NCBI GenBank assembly: GCA_036541255.1
Contig: JAZHDD010000022.1
Location: forward strand, 18,812-82,811
DNA from: Paucidesulfovibrio sp036541255
GTDB lineage: Bacteria; Desulfobacterota; Desulfovibrionia; Desulfovibrionales; Desulfovibrionaceae
Length of the DNA: 64,000 bases
Direction of reading: 5' to 3'
Of the stretch, positions 34,673 through 44,527 are shown piece after piece. A program made the translations under genes and the position numbers. The stretch's first letter is position 1. Every line of letters begins with the position of its first letter. The notes beneath the pieces are model-generated. The model was given only the letters and a program-made list of their open reading frames with translations, had not been told where the DNA came from and did not search any database.

Positions 34673-34889
34673 GATTCCTCATCTTTTTGTCGGAGAAGAG
34701 TCCTCCTCCCACTGAAATTTCGCGCACCGTAGACGTTTTGCCGATTGTCGTCAATTTCATGCAACCTGCCGCAACTCTGCATTCTTACTTGGGTTGTAAA
34801 TGGTTTGTTTTCGCATTATGGACACTTACGGTTCATAGGTATTATTTCGTTTGTTGTACCTTTGTCTGGCCCCATGGAAAGAGGTGAAT

Positions 34890-37364
34890 ATGTCCCAGGG
34901 TGTCTTTCCCTTCCATTTTAGCAATATGGGCATTACGGCGCGGCTCGTGGCAGGCAGTTTGGTTTTTTTTCTGCCCATCGCCTTGCTCGTCTATTTCGTG
35001 ATTGGCGGCATCAACACCAATATTGCCATGGGGCGTCTGGAAATGTGCGGAAATGCCTATATTCAGCCTTTGTCCGCCCTGATGCAACAGCTCAGCGAAC
35101 ATGAGCGATTGGTGGTGCTCCATTCGACCGGGGGAGCGAGTGAAGGACGCATTCGGGCTCTTGAGGTTGGCATGGACGCCCAGTTTTCACACTTGGCGGC
35201 GCTGGAATCCGAATTCGGGACGGCCCTGGAAATTGATCTTGCCGGGTTGAAACGTCGTGGACGTCAGCGTTTGGCGCGTGTGGAACTGGAAAAACGCTGG
35301 CGAGAACTCAAAAACTGGAAGAACATTTCCAGTGATGTTGAGTTAGGTAAACATTCAGCATTATTGAATGACTTTCTTGAGCTGATCCAGCATGTCGGAG
35401 CGACATCCAACTTGGGGCTGGATCCGGATCAGGATTCCGCAGCCCTGGCGGAAATGGTCTTGGTGCTTTTGCCTCAGGCGCAAGCGCAGGTCTCTGAAGT
35501 TCTTGCAGATTATGACTCCATGTTGGAAAATGGCGAGATGACCGAACCGGCGCGCCAGCGTTTTCTTTTGCTCGGTTCCGAACTCCGTCGTATCGGTTAC
35601 ACCGATGTGCTTGCGGCAGGGCGTACCGCGCTTGAGGAGGACGAATTTTATTACGGGAACAGCCCCAGTCTTCAAGAAAAATTGCAACCTTTGCTGCGGC
35701 GTTACGAAGCTCAAGCCCGAGATTTTTTTGAGTTTGTGAACATGCTTGCTGATCCGGCTCGTTGGGTGCTTGTGCGTTCGCCATTGTTCCGACAATCCGC
35801 CCTGCAGTTGCGGAGGACAGCCCGAGAGCTTTCCGAGCTGGCTTCAAGTGAGCTTGATGTCCTGCTTGGACACCGCCTTGCTCACTATGAGTCAATGCGT
35901 CTCATTATTTTAGGGAGCAGCGGGGCCGCAATGCTGGTGGCTTTTGCCATCTTTTTTCTGATCGGTCGCAGCGTGGTCCGTCCGATCGGCATGATTCGGA
36001 GGTTTACGCGCAAAATTGCTACCGAAGACTTCGGGGCCGTGTTGGATGCTCGTTTTTCCGGCGAGTTGCAGGAGTTGGCCCAGGATATTGAAGCCATGCT
36101 CGCAACATTGAAGCGGTTTGGCTTTGCCAAGGGGCTTCTGGACGGCATGACCTCTCCCTGTTTTGTGGTGGATCGCGAATATTGTCTGACCTTCGTCAAC
36201 AAACCCATGCTCGATTTGCTGGAACGCCCAGGTGATCCGACAGAATATTACGGCAATTCCGTACGGGAATTCTTTTATTCCAATGTTGAGGGGGAAGTGT
36301 TGGCCGAACGGGTGCAAACCGAGAAGGTTTCTCTAACCAACCAGGAGCGGGAGTTGCGCACGGATAAGGGCAATCGGCGTTTCGTGCATATGGATGCGGC
36401 CCCTCTATATGACCTGGAAGGCAAGCTTATGGGCTCCTTCACCCTTGTGTCGGACTTGACCAGTGTAAAAGAAAATGAGGAGCGGGTTAGGCTTCAATAC
36501 ACAACTCTTTCCGAGGTAGCGCTTCGCGCCGAGCGCATTGCTGATGAAGTGAACATGGCTGCGTCCCGTCTGACCGAGCAAGTCGCCGAAGTAACGCATG
36601 GCGCAGAGGATCAGAAATTACGTACCACGGAAACCGTGACTGCTATGGAGGAGATGAACGCGTCCGTGAGTGAAGTGGCAAAAAATGCCGCGAATGCCGC
36701 AGAAGACGCTCGCGCCGCCATTGAAAAGGCCAGCCTGGGCGAACGAAGCGTGGACGATCTCATCCACACCATCCAGGATGTCCAGGCACACACCCAGACA
36801 TTACGGGATGCAATGCGCTCCCTGGATGAGCAGGCTGGCGGCATCGACGCCATCATGGGAGTCATTGAAGACATAGCGGACCAGACCAATCTGCTGGCTT
36901 TGAACGCGGCCATTGAGGCCGCTCGGGCCGGAGAAGCCGGACGTGGCTTCGCTGTTGTCGCGGATGAAGTGCGCAAGCTGGCAGAGAAGACGATGGCCGC
37001 CACCAAGGAAGTGGGACAGTCCATTGCTAATATTCAAAAGGGCACGGAACGTTCCGTGTTGGCAACGAAGTCCGCTGCGGAAGCTGTAGAGTCCTCCACG
37101 ACGCAAGCGCAGAGCGCCGGGAGTGCCTTGCGGGAAATTGTTCAGGTTATTGAGGGGAATTCCGAACAGATCCGGGCTATTGCCGCTGCTGCTGAACAGC
37201 AGAGCGTTACGACCGAAGAAATCGGTCGTTCCGTGTCAGGGATCGAGGGCGTTTGCGATCAAACCGTACTCCACGTCCTGCAATCCCGGCAAGCCATTGA
37301 CACTCTGGCTCGACTTTCCGAAGAGTTGAGACAAGTGATTCGAGGCATGCACGAGCAGGAGTGA
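34890..37364 (+). CDS. Methyl-accepting chemotaxis protein with periplasmic sensor, HAMP and PAS domains
   Basis: 824 residues. Two transmembrane helices (about residues 14-36 and 335-357) enclose a large helical periplasmic sensor domain of roughly 300 residues. A HAMP segment (RSVVRPIGMIRRFTRKIATEDF), a PAS-like region (PCFVVDREYCLTFVNKPMLDL, about residue 425) and a long coiled coil follow. The signalling tip is EDIADQTNLLALNAAIEAAR with the GRGFAVVADEVRKLAE block. ATG 34890 with GAGGTG upstream fits best. The ligand is unknown. The adjacent CheW probably couples it to CheA. Confidence 0.93.
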   Translation: MSQGVFPFHFSNMGITARLVAGSLVFFLPIALLVYFVIGGINTNIAMGRLEMCGNAYIQPLSALMQQLSEHERLVVLHSTGGASEGRIRALEVGMDAQFSHLAALESEFGTALEIDLAGLKRRGRQRLARVELEKRWRELKNWKNISSDVELGKHSALLNDFLELIQHVGATSNLGLDPDQDSAALAEMVLVLLPQAQAQVSEVLADYDSMLENGEMTEPARQRFLLLGSELRRIGYTDVLAAGRTALEEDEFYYGNSPSLQEKLQPLLRRYEAQARDFFEFVNMLADPARWVLVRSPLFRQSALQLRRTARELSELASSELDVLLGHRLAHYESMRLIILGSSGAAMLVAFAIFFLIGRSVVRPIGMIRRFTRKIATEDFGAVLDARFSGELQELAQDIEAMLATLKRFGFAKGLLDGMTSPCFVVDREYCLTFVNKPMLDLLERPGDPTEYYGNSVREFFYSNVEGEVLAERVQTEKVSLTNQERELRTDKGNRRFVHMDAAPLYDLEGKLMGSFTLVSDLTSVKENEERVRLQYTTLSEVALRAERIADEVNMAASRLTEQVAEVTHGAEDQKLRTTETVTAMEEMNASVSEVAKNAANAAEDARAAIEKASLGERSVDDLIHTIQDVQAHTQTLRDAMRSLDEQAGGIDAIMGVIEDIADQTNLLALNAAIEAARAGEAGRGFAVVADEVRKLAEKTMAATKEVGQSIANIQKGTERSVLATKSAAEAVESSTTQAQSAGSALREIVQVIEGNSEQIRAIAAAAEQQSVTTEEIGRSVSGIEGVCDQTVLHVLQSRQAIDTLARLSEELRQVIRGMHEQE

Positions 37365-37452
37365 ACGCGGTTGACAAATACACGGCATATTGCCATTGAG
37401 TTTCAGGGAATACGGCCCGTTTTTGAACAGACTCCCTAAGGATGCGCACGGT

Positions 37453-37932
37453 ATGGAAGAATCCCAGGTACGCCAGGATGATGAACTGATCCAACTGGTG
37501 ACGTTCCGTATCGGCTCGGAGGAGTTCGGTGTGGACATCCTGGCGGTGCAGGAAATCATCCGCACAATGACCATTACCAGGGTTCCCAAAGCCCCTGATT
37601 TTGTTGAAGGTGTTGTCAATCTTCGCGGGAAGGTCATTCCCATCGTGGATTTGCGTCGCCGTTTCGGCATGCCGCAGCGATCCCATGACAAGAATACACG
37701 CATTATTGTGATCGAAACCGGCAGCATCATTGTCGGATTCATGGTTGATTCGGTTTCTGAGGTCTTGCGCTTGCCTGCCAGTACAATAGAAGCCCCGCCT
37801 GCCGTTATTTCCGGCCTTGAATCCGACTATATTGATGGCGTCGGCAAGCTGGATGATCGTTTGTTGATCATGCTTGATCTGGACCGACTTTTGTCTGGTC
37901 AGGAAAAGGAAGCCCTGAACAAGGTGGGCTGA
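37453..37932 (+). CDS. cheW: Chemotaxis coupling protein CheW
   Basis: 159 residues. CheW fold with LVTFRIGSEEFGVDILAVQEI, the ITRVPKAPDFVEGVVNLRGKVIP-type linker and IIVGFMVDSVSEVLRL. It bridges receptors and CheA. It follows the receptor by 88 nt and precedes mfd; with the receptor it forms a chemosensory pair. The ATG at 37453 lies eleven bases after an AAGGA. Confidence 0.93.
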   Translation: MEESQVRQDDELIQLVTFRIGSEEFGVDILAVQEIIRTMTITRVPKAPDFVEGVVNLRGKVIPIVDLRRRFGMPQRSHDKNTRIIVIETGSIIVGFMVDSVSEVLRLPASTIEAPPAVISGLESDYIDGVGKLDDRLLIMLDLDRLLSGQEKEALNKVG

Positions 37933-38028
37933 ACCGCCGCTGGCGGAAATCATACCGGTCTTATGCCTGCGGAGGCCAAGAACGGCTTCTTCCGTAAACG
38001 GCATTGCAGCCCTCCTTTCCAAACTATT

Positions 38029-41000
38029 ATGACTACATCTGCATTTCCCCAGGAACTGGCGGCTTTTGTGCGCGGACAGGGCGAACACCTGCGCGTGTTC
38101 AAGAGCGGTCCTGCGAGCCAGGCTGCTGCAGCTGACATGCTGTTGCGCCAAGGGCAGAACGTGGTGCTCATTGCTCCCGGTGCTGCCGAATTTCGTGAAA
38201 TATCGGCTTTTCTTCGTTTGTTGTCTGGAGTGGACGCCGAGGCGCCTGTCTGGGAACGTTCCTGGGTCGAGTTGGGGGTGCATCGTCCGGTCAACCCGGA
38301 TACTGCGGCCTGGAGCGAGCGTATGGCCGTTTTGCATGGGCTTGTGCATGGCTCCAAGCCCAAGGGACTGCTGCTTACCGCCGATAATCTCGTGCCGCTC
38401 TGGCCTTCGGTTGCCACTGTACAAAACAGCTTTTTGGTTCTTGGCGTGGGCGAAGAGCTTTCGCCGGAGCTCTTGCTTGAACAGGCAGTGGAGTGGGGCT
38501 ATACGCGGCGAAAGGTGGTTTCAGATCCTGGCGAGATCGCCATGCGTGGAGATATACTGGACATATTTGCTCCGGGTTATTCACGGCCCTTGCGTTTGGA
38601 ATTTTTCGGCGACGGACTGGAACAGATTCGATTATTCGATCCGGCATCTCAGCGCTCCCAAGCTGAGCTCAGGGAAGCCACGCTGCTCCCTGTGACGCCC
38701 ACGCCCCTCAGTGGCGACAGGCCCGAGCGGGCTCGGGCTCGTCTTGAGGAGTTGCGCCGTACCGGAGAAATCTCTGCAGAGGCCGAAGTCGGACTACTTG
38801 AAGCCATAGACAAGGCTCAGGCTTTTCACTGGCCTGGACTCTGTGATCGTGAAGCGACCACCTTGGAACATTTTTTTACCCGTGATGCGGTGTGTGTCCT
38901 TTCTTCAGCCGAGAACCTGCGTCAACGGCTTGAGGATGCAGGGGAGGCCTGGCGCGAATATCTGGAGCGATTACGTCGGGATGAGGGCCGCCGTTGGCCT
39001 CTGGACGCATTGTGCAGAAGTCTGGACGGGGCACGTAATGCCTGGATAGGCAGGCGGCAGGTCGTTTTCGAGGATTTGACCCTGGGGGTGGAACGGAGCG
39101 GCATAGATTTACCGGAGCAGCGCTATTCCCAATTCGCGGATATTTTTTGGAAACCGGATCAGCAACAACGTCCTTGGGTTGCCCTTGTGGCAGCACTCCG
39201 CGAATGGAGCCGGGCTGATGAGCGCACTGTCCTGAGTTTCCGTACCGAGCGTTCCCGGTCCAAGTTCCTCAGCCTGCTTGAAGGCGAAAATCTTGTCATT
39301 GGGCAGGAATATGCGCCGCAGGGCCGGGGACTCTTTGCCCTGGTGTCTCCCCTGTCACGAGGATTCGAGCTGCCCTGGCTTGGACTTCGGGTACTCGGAG
39401 AGGACGTGCTGCAACCCCGCACCGAGCAACGCGTGGAGCGCAGCGACAAATCCTTCAAGGGTATGGATCGTTATGACGATCTACTTGAAGGTGACCTGCT
39501 CGTGCATCGCGATTATGGATTGGCGCGTTTCGGCGGATTGAGCCATTTTCGCTTGGGCGAGGTTGAAAACGATTATTTATTGTTATTTTTTGACGGCGAC
39601 GACAAGTTGTACCTGCCTGTGGACCGCATCAAGCTGGTGCAGCGTTACAAGGGGCCGGAAAGTTCCACCCCGGCTTTGGATAAGCTTGGCGGTGCGCGCT
39701 GGCGTAAAACAACGGCTTCGGTGCGCAAGGCTATTGAGAAAATCGCCAACGATCTCGTGGAAATGTATGCTATCCGTCGTGTCACCAAAGGGTTCGGCTA
39801 TGGTCCTCCAAGCGAGATGTACCATGAGTTCGAATCCGGGTTCGGATTTGACGAGACGCCGGACCAGGAAAAGGCCGTGCGGGACGTTTTTTCGGATATG
39901 GAGCGGGACGAGCCCATGGACCGGCTGGTTTGCGGCGATGTGGGCTTCGGCAAGACCGAAGTGGCCTTGCGCGCAGCGTTCCGAGCCGTGCTGGAAGGGC
40001 GTCAGGTAGCGCTGCTTTGCCCGACCACAGTGTTGGCCGAGCAGCATTACCAGACGTTCAAGTCGCGCATGGATTCCTTTGGCGTGAACGTAGGATTGCT
40101 TTCTCGTTTCGTACCGCCCAAGCGGCAGAAGATTGTTGTCGCCGCTGCGGCACGGGGCGAGATCGATGTGCTTATTGGAACGCATCGTCTGCTTTCCAAG
40201 GACGTGGAGCTGCCCAAGCTTGGTCTGATGATTTTGGATGAAGAACAGCGGTTTGGAGTGAAGCACAAGGAGCGGCTCAAGCATTACCGCAAACATATTG
40301 ACGTGCTAACGCTGACGGCCACGCCCATTCCCCGTACGTTGCAGCTGTCCCTTTCAGGCCTTCGCGGCCTGTCCGTCATCGAAACTCCTCCGCAGGACCG
40401 CAAGCCCGTTGAAACAGCGCTCATCGAACGTGATGACGCTGTTCTTTCCGCAGCCTTGCAGCGTGAGTTGGAACGGGGCGGCCAGGTTTTCTGGGTACAC
40501 AACCGTGTTCAGGGCCTTGAGCAGGTGGCCGAATATGTGCGCAAGCTTGCGCCAGAGGCGCGGGTGGGCATGGCGCACGGACAGATGGCCGAACGCAGTC
40601 TTGAAGAGACCATGCACCGTTTCTGGCATAAGGAACTGGATGTGCTTGTGGCTACGGCCATCATTGAGTCCGGTCTTGATTTCCCCAACGTGAATACGCT
40701 GGTAGTGGATCAGGCGCAGATGTTCGGCCTGGGGCAACTCTATCAGTTGCGAGGCAGGGTGGGGCGCAGTGAGCGTCAAGCTCATGCTTTTTTTGTCGTT
40801 TCTTCGCTTGATGCGTTACCGGAGAATTCCCGAAGGCGTTTGCGCATTATCCTGAACATGGATTTTCTCGGAGCAGGCTTCAAAGTCGCCATGGAGGACT
40901 TGCGCTTGCGCGGCGCGGGGAATATCCTCGGCGAAGCCCAATCCGGGCAAATCGCCAAGATCGGTCTGGACCTCTTTTTGGAAATGCTGGAAGAAGAGGT

Positions 41001-41517
41001 TCGCAGGGTACGCGGTGAACCGTTGCCGACCCGGACGGAGCCCGAAATCAGTTTCGTATTCAAGGCCCACATTCCGGGCGACTACGTGCCGGATGCCAAA
41101 GAGCGGTTAGGCTATTACAGGGCATTGTCCTCGGCTTCAGGAGAAATGGCGCGTAAGGAGCTGGAAGCGGAAATGCGCGACCGTTTTGGGCCATTGCCTG
41201 AAGAATTGCGATGTTTTCTTGCGGTGTTGGCGTTCAAGGAAGTCCTTTCCGGGCTTCAGGTGGAGCGGGCCGAACTCTTTCCCGGCCGTACCGTGATTAC
41301 CTGGGGTGGAGAGGTAAATGTGATTACGCCTGAACGCCTTATCGTTTGGGTGGAGCCCCGAAGCAAAACCGCGAGGTTGTTGCCGCCGGGCAAGCTGGAA
41401 GTGCGCTGGCCCGAGAATCTGGATCTTGTCCAGGGGCTGGATTATCTCGCCAACGAACTTGAATCCATGGCCGCACCCGATCCGGCCGCGGAAGAATTAC
41501 GGACGGAAGTGGAATGA
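38029..41517 (+). CDS. mfd: Transcription-repair coupling factor Mfd
   Basis: 1162 residues. N-terminal UvrB-like homology region (residues about 1-350), the RNA-polymerase-interacting domain with LLEGDLLVHRDYGLARFGG (about 485-505), a superfamily 2 translocase with Walker A CGDVGFGKTEVALRAA and DEEQRFGVKHKERLK, and the C-terminal TRCF domain. It removes stalled RNA polymerase at lesions and recruits UvrA. The start is uncertain: ATG 38029 (MTTSAFPQEL) fits homologues, yet neither it nor the upstream in-frame ATG at 37963 has a clear Shine-Dalgarno. The stop overlaps the next gene start by 4 nt. Confidence 0.95.
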   Translation: MTTSAFPQELAAFVRGQGEHLRVFKSGPASQAAAADMLLRQGQNVVLIAPGAAEFREISAFLRLLSGVDAEAPVWERSWVELGVHRPVNPDTAAWSERMAVLHGLVHGSKPKGLLLTADNLVPLWPSVATVQNSFLVLGVGEELSPELLLEQAVEWGYTRRKVVSDPGEIAMRGDILDIFAPGYSRPLRLEFFGDGLEQIRLFDPASQRSQAELREATLLPVTPTPLSGDRPERARARLEELRRTGEISAEAEVGLLEAIDKAQAFHWPGLCDREATTLEHFFTRDAVCVLSSAENLRQRLEDAGEAWREYLERLRRDEGRRWPLDALCRSLDGARNAWIGRRQVVFEDLTLGVERSGIDLPEQRYSQFADIFWKPDQQQRPWVALVAALREWSRADERTVLSFRTERSRSKFLSLLEGENLVIGQEYAPQGRGLFALVSPLSRGFELPWLGLRVLGEDVLQPRTEQRVERSDKSFKGMDRYDDLLEGDLLVHRDYGLARFGGLSHFRLGEVENDYLLLFFDGDDKLYLPVDRIKLVQRYKGPESSTPALDKLGGARWRKTTASVRKAIEKIANDLVEMYAIRRVTKGFGYGPPSEMYHEFESGFGFDETPDQEKAVRDVFSDMERDEPMDRLVCGDVGFGKTEVALRAAFRAVLEGRQVALLCPTTVLAEQHYQTFKSRMDSFGVNVGLLSRFVPPKRQKIVVAAAARGEIDVLIGTHRLLSKDVELPKLGLMILDEEQRFGVKHKERLKHYRKHIDVLTLTATPIPRTLQLSLSGLRGLSVIETPPQDRKPVETALIERDDAVLSAALQRELERGGQVFWVHNRVQGLEQVAEYVRKLAPEARVGMAHGQMAERSLEETMHRFWHKELDVLVATAIIESGLDFPNVNTLVVDQAQMFGLGQLYQLRGRVGRSERQAHAFFVVSSLDALPENSRRRLRIILNMDFLGAGFKVAMEDLRLRGAGNILGEAQSGQIAKIGLDLFLEMLEEEVRRVRGEPLPTRTEPEISFVFKAHIPGDYVPDAKERLGYYRALSSASGEMARKELEAEMRDRFGPLPEELRCFLAVLAFKEVLSGLQVERAELFPGRTVITWGGEVNVITPERLIVWVEPRSKTARLLPPGKLEVRWPENLDLVQGLDYLANELESMAAPDPAAEELRTEVE

Positions 41518-42617
41518 GAACTCTGATTACCCTGCTGTGTTTCTGTTGTTCGGCCTTGATGTTCTCCGCATGTGAGAAAGAAGATGACGTGGGCATCGTC
41601 GCTCGGGTCAACGGGCGTCCCATCTATCTTTCCCAGCTCGAATTTCAGCATGATTTGTTACATATGGACGGGGCTGGTTCTTTTGTGCCCACTGTCGAGA
41701 TCCTGCGTTCTGAATACGGCAAGATTCTTGGCGATCTCATCGTGCTTGAGCTTGTGGATCAGGACCTTGAAGCCCGTGGACTCTCGGTTACGGATGAGGA
41801 AATGGCCGAAGAGGAGCGTAAGGTTCGGGCGGATTATCCCGGGGATAGTTTTGAACAGGTCCTTGTGGAAGAGTATATCGACCTTGCCGCCTGGCGAGGA
41901 CAATTACGTCGCTACAAGGCCTTGCAAAAATTTCATCAACAGGTGCTGCGGCCTCGAATCACCATCGACTACCGTGAGGCAGAGGCTTATTACAAAGAAC
42001 ATATCAAAGAATTTCGCCTGCCTGAGACACTCAATGTCCTTGTTTTGCGTTCCTCGTCCCGGGGTCCGTTGCAGGAGGTCTTGCGTGCTTTTGCCTCCTC
42101 CGGTAATCCCGAGTCGGTTAAAGGGGTTACTGGGGTGGCAGTACATGAGGTCACTCTGCGTCATGGACAGCTCACATCACCCTGGCTGGAGACGCTTCAG
42201 GGCATGTCCGCAGGCGAAGCCAGCTTGATAATGGAAGAGAAATTTGGCTTTGAAGCCTTGATCTTATTGGAACGTCTTCCCGTTAAGTTGCTTGATCCCA
42301 GTCAGGCCTATCCTGTGGTGGAAAAAGCGTTGTTGGACAAAAAGATGCGATTGGAATTTGAAAAGTGGCTTGATGATGCCCTGAATGATGCTTCGCTTCA
42401 GATCAGCTCGCATCTTTTGCCGTCCGATCAGGAAGAAGAGCCGACGGTTGTTACGGTTGGCCCCGCGCAGGAAGTGCAGTCGAACGGGTCAATGTCTGCG
42501 ACCCCGCTGGAGGATGAGGAAGTCAATGCCACGGATGAGGCGGCTGATCCTCTGGATGTCAACGCCACTCTTGACGATGAGGAAGTGGATGAGAACAATG
42601 CGACTGCGGCACAGTGA
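41514..42617 (+). CDS. SurA-like lipoprotein chaperone with acidic C-terminal tail
   Basis: 367 residues. Lipoprotein signal with lipobox LMFSAC (Cys20 as lipid site), then a SurA N-terminal-type helical domain (VARVNGRPIYLSQLEFQ) and a parvulin-type region with weak conservation (LPETLNVLVLRSSSRG). The last about 60 residues are low-complexity and rich in Asp, Glu and Asn. SurA-type proteins fold outer-membrane proteins in the periplasm. It is coupled to mfd by a 4-nt overlap and is followed by a second SurA-like gene, so the pair may divide chaperone and isomerase work. Whether this one has isomerase activity is doubtful. Confidence 0.8.
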   Translation: MRTLITLLCFCCSALMFSACEKEDDVGIVARVNGRPIYLSQLEFQHDLLHMDGAGSFVPTVEILRSEYGKILGDLIVLELVDQDLEARGLSVTDEEMAEEERKVRADYPGDSFEQVLVEEYIDLAAWRGQLRRYKALQKFHQQVLRPRITIDYREAEAYYKEHIKEFRLPETLNVLVLRSSSRGPLQEVLRAFASSGNPESVKGVTGVAVHEVTLRHGQLTSPWLETLQGMSAGEASLIMEEKFGFEALILLERLPVKLLDPSQAYPVVEKALLDKKMRLEFEKWLDDALNDASLQISSHLLPSDQEEEPTVVTVGPAQEVQSNGSMSATPLEDEEVNATDEAADPLDVNATLDDEEVDENNATAAQ

Positions 42618-42704
42618 ACAGATGAGGATGCCGTGCCCATGGTTTGACGTCGTCTGAGAAATCGAGTGATATTTTTGCCGCTGAGACCAAGAGGAGAAAA
42701 CAAC

Positions 42705-43643
42705 GTGAGAAAAACGCTCTGGCCGATTTTGGTGCTAATTTTGATGTGTTGGGCCACCGGCGCTACCGCGGACGTTCATTCCATCATGGCCGTCGTCAAC
42801 GGCGAGGTCATTACCAACTACGATTTCGAACAACGCTGGCAATTGGTCTACGGCCAGATCAAGCAGCGTTATGGCGACCAGATCAATAGCCCTGAACTGC
42901 AAGCGCAACTTAAGGAGCTTCGCGGCCAACTATTGAAGCAGATCGTTGACGAGACGATCATCAAACTGGAGGCTGCCCGTCTCAATATCCAGATCACTCC
43001 GGAACAGATTGACGGTTATGAGCAGGAGCTTAAACGCTCCAATAATGTAACCGACGAGGAATATGAGCCGTTTTTGAAGAAAGCAGGGTTCACTCGTGAA
43101 AGTTTTCGTGCCAAATTGCGGGAAGATATCGTCAAGCGGCGTCTTGTGCAGGATCGGGTGGCCAACCGTATCGTGATCACCGACGCGGAGATTCAGGAAG
43201 AGTTTGAAACGCGTATGGGAAAGCGTGAAGGCTCGTCTGGAGTCGTGAACCTGAGCGTGATTATGGTTGCCGATCAGGCCGCTATGGACAAGGTGCGCGA
43301 GGAATTGGACAATGGTCGCACATTTGCCGAGGTTGCCGACGAATATTCCAACGGGCCGGCCGTGGGCGCCGGAGGTGAGTTGGGGAATTTCTCGTTTGAG
43401 GATCTTGCCCCGGAGTGGCGCAGTGCCCTGGAAGGAGTCGAACAGGGAGGCGTCAGTGCCCCCTTTGCCTCTGAAGGGCGTCTGGTCCTTTTGAAGATCA
43501 ATCAGTCCGGAATGGGCAAGGTGGATGAGCATTCCGGCATGCGTGAAAAGATTTATGAGGATTTGCGGCAGAAGAAGTTCGAGGCCTTGTTCGAAGAGTA
43601 CATGGAAGTGCTGCGCGAACAAGCCATGGTGGAATATAAGTGA
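42705..43643 (+). CDS. surA: SurA-like periplasmic peptidyl-prolyl isomerase/chaperone
   Basis: 312 residues. Signal peptide about residues 1-23 (KTLWPILVLILMCWATGATA), then the SurA N-terminal domain with IMAVVNGEVITNYDFEQR and a parvulin domain (NLSVIMVADQAAMDKVREEL to FEDLAPEWRSALEGVEQGG). The start is a GTG at 42705 with GAGGAGAA (42691-42698) placed ideally; the ATG at 42666 would add 13 residues before the signal sequence. It lies downstream of the lipoprotein paralogue, and its stop region overlaps the frame that leads into rodZ. Confidence 0.88.
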   Translation: MRKTLWPILVLILMCWATGATADVHSIMAVVNGEVITNYDFEQRWQLVYGQIKQRYGDQINSPELQAQLKELRGQLLKQIVDETIIKLEAARLNIQITPEQIDGYEQELKRSNNVTDEEYEPFLKKAGFTRESFRAKLREDIVKRRLVQDRVANRIVITDAEIQEEFETRMGKREGSSGVVNLSVIMVADQAAMDKVREELDNGRTFAEVADEYSNGPAVGAGGELGNFSFEDLAPEWRSALEGVEQGGVSAPFASEGRLVLLKINQSGMGKVDEHSGMREKIYEDLRQKKFEALFEEYMEVLREQAMVEYK

Positions 43644-43675
43644 TTCCGGCTGGTGCCGGTGCACATGGAGATTAC

Positions 43676-44494
43676 ATGGATCTGATTCAACTTGGAGCGC
43701 AACTGCGCCAGGCTCGAGAGGCAAGGAAACTGTCCCTTAAGGAAGTGACCGAAGCCACCAAGATCAGTCGTCGCATTCTCGTTGCTTTTGAGGATGGTGA
43801 TCGTAAAAACTTTCCTCATCCGGTGTACACCAAGGGGTTTATCCGCAATTACGCGCGACTGTTGGGACTTGACCCTCAGGAGTGCGTGCGTGTTGTTGAA
43901 CGCGAATGCCCCACGGCTGACGCCTGCAACGAAAAAGTCGAGCACGGCGGGGTTTCTTTGCGGGAGCTGACCGAGACAGGCGGCGTTGCCCGGGCTTCCG
44001 TCCCTTGGGGGGCGATAGTGATCGTGTGTCTGCTAGTGGGCATGCTTGCGCTCCTGATCTGGTATATGGGGCAGTCCGGGCGTAACCAAAAAGCCCAGAC
44101 ACCCGCTGCGACCGAGGTGCAGGTTGAAGAACAGGCTGCGGCTCAGGCCCCTTTGTCTCCATCGCCCGAACTCGTGGAGCAGCAAAGCGTGGAGGCCTCG
44201 ATCGGCGGTGTGTCCGAGGGACTTGAGGCCGAGGCGGTTCCCGCTGAGGAAGAACATGTGCTCATTGTTTCCGTGATGAAAGACCAAAGTTGTTGGATTG
44301 GTGTGGCCAAACCTGGGGCCGAAGGTGAGGTTTGGGCCGAAGAATTTAATGTGCATGCCGGTCAGGATTTGGCGTATCGCTTCAAGGGTTCGGTGCGGCT
44401 TCGCTTCGGTAAATTGGAAGCCGTGACGTTGACCTTGGATGGTAAGGATCGCCCCGTTTCCGGCGGGGGCGTGGTCGATGTGACGCTGCCCTGA
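43676..44494 (+). CDS. rodZ: RodZ-like cytoskeletal membrane protein
   Basis: 272 residues. N-terminal helix-turn-helix of the HTH_25 type (GAQLRQAREARKLSLKEVTE, residues about 6-25, then TKISRRILVAFEDGD), one membrane helix near residue 120 (AIVIVCLLVGMLALLIWYMG), and a C-terminal DUF4115 beta domain (about 200-272). RodZ links MreB to the cell-wall machinery. ATG 43676 preceded by TGGAG fits; the frame is open 12 codons upstream. The linker contains many Glu, Gln and Ala residues. Confidence 0.85.
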   Translation: MDLIQLGAQLRQAREARKLSLKEVTEATKISRRILVAFEDGDRKNFPHPVYTKGFIRNYARLLGLDPQECVRVVERECPTADACNEKVEHGGVSLRELTETGGVARASVPWGAIVIVCLLVGMLALLIWYMGQSGRNQKAQTPAATEVQVEEQAAAQAPLSPSPELVEQQSVEASIGGVSEGLEAEAVPAEEEHVLIVSVMKDQSCWIGVAKPGAEGEVWAEEFNVHAGQDLAYRFKGSVRLRFGKLEAVTLTLDGKDRPVSGGGVVDVTLP

Positions 44495-44527
44495 CCCTGG
44501 TCGGGGTGTTTTGCAAAGAGGGCGGTA

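Noticed and set aside
34730..34760. GCCGATTG as a flagellar sigma28 -10 box for the chemoreceptor
   Set aside because: No TAAA-type -35 element at the right distance.
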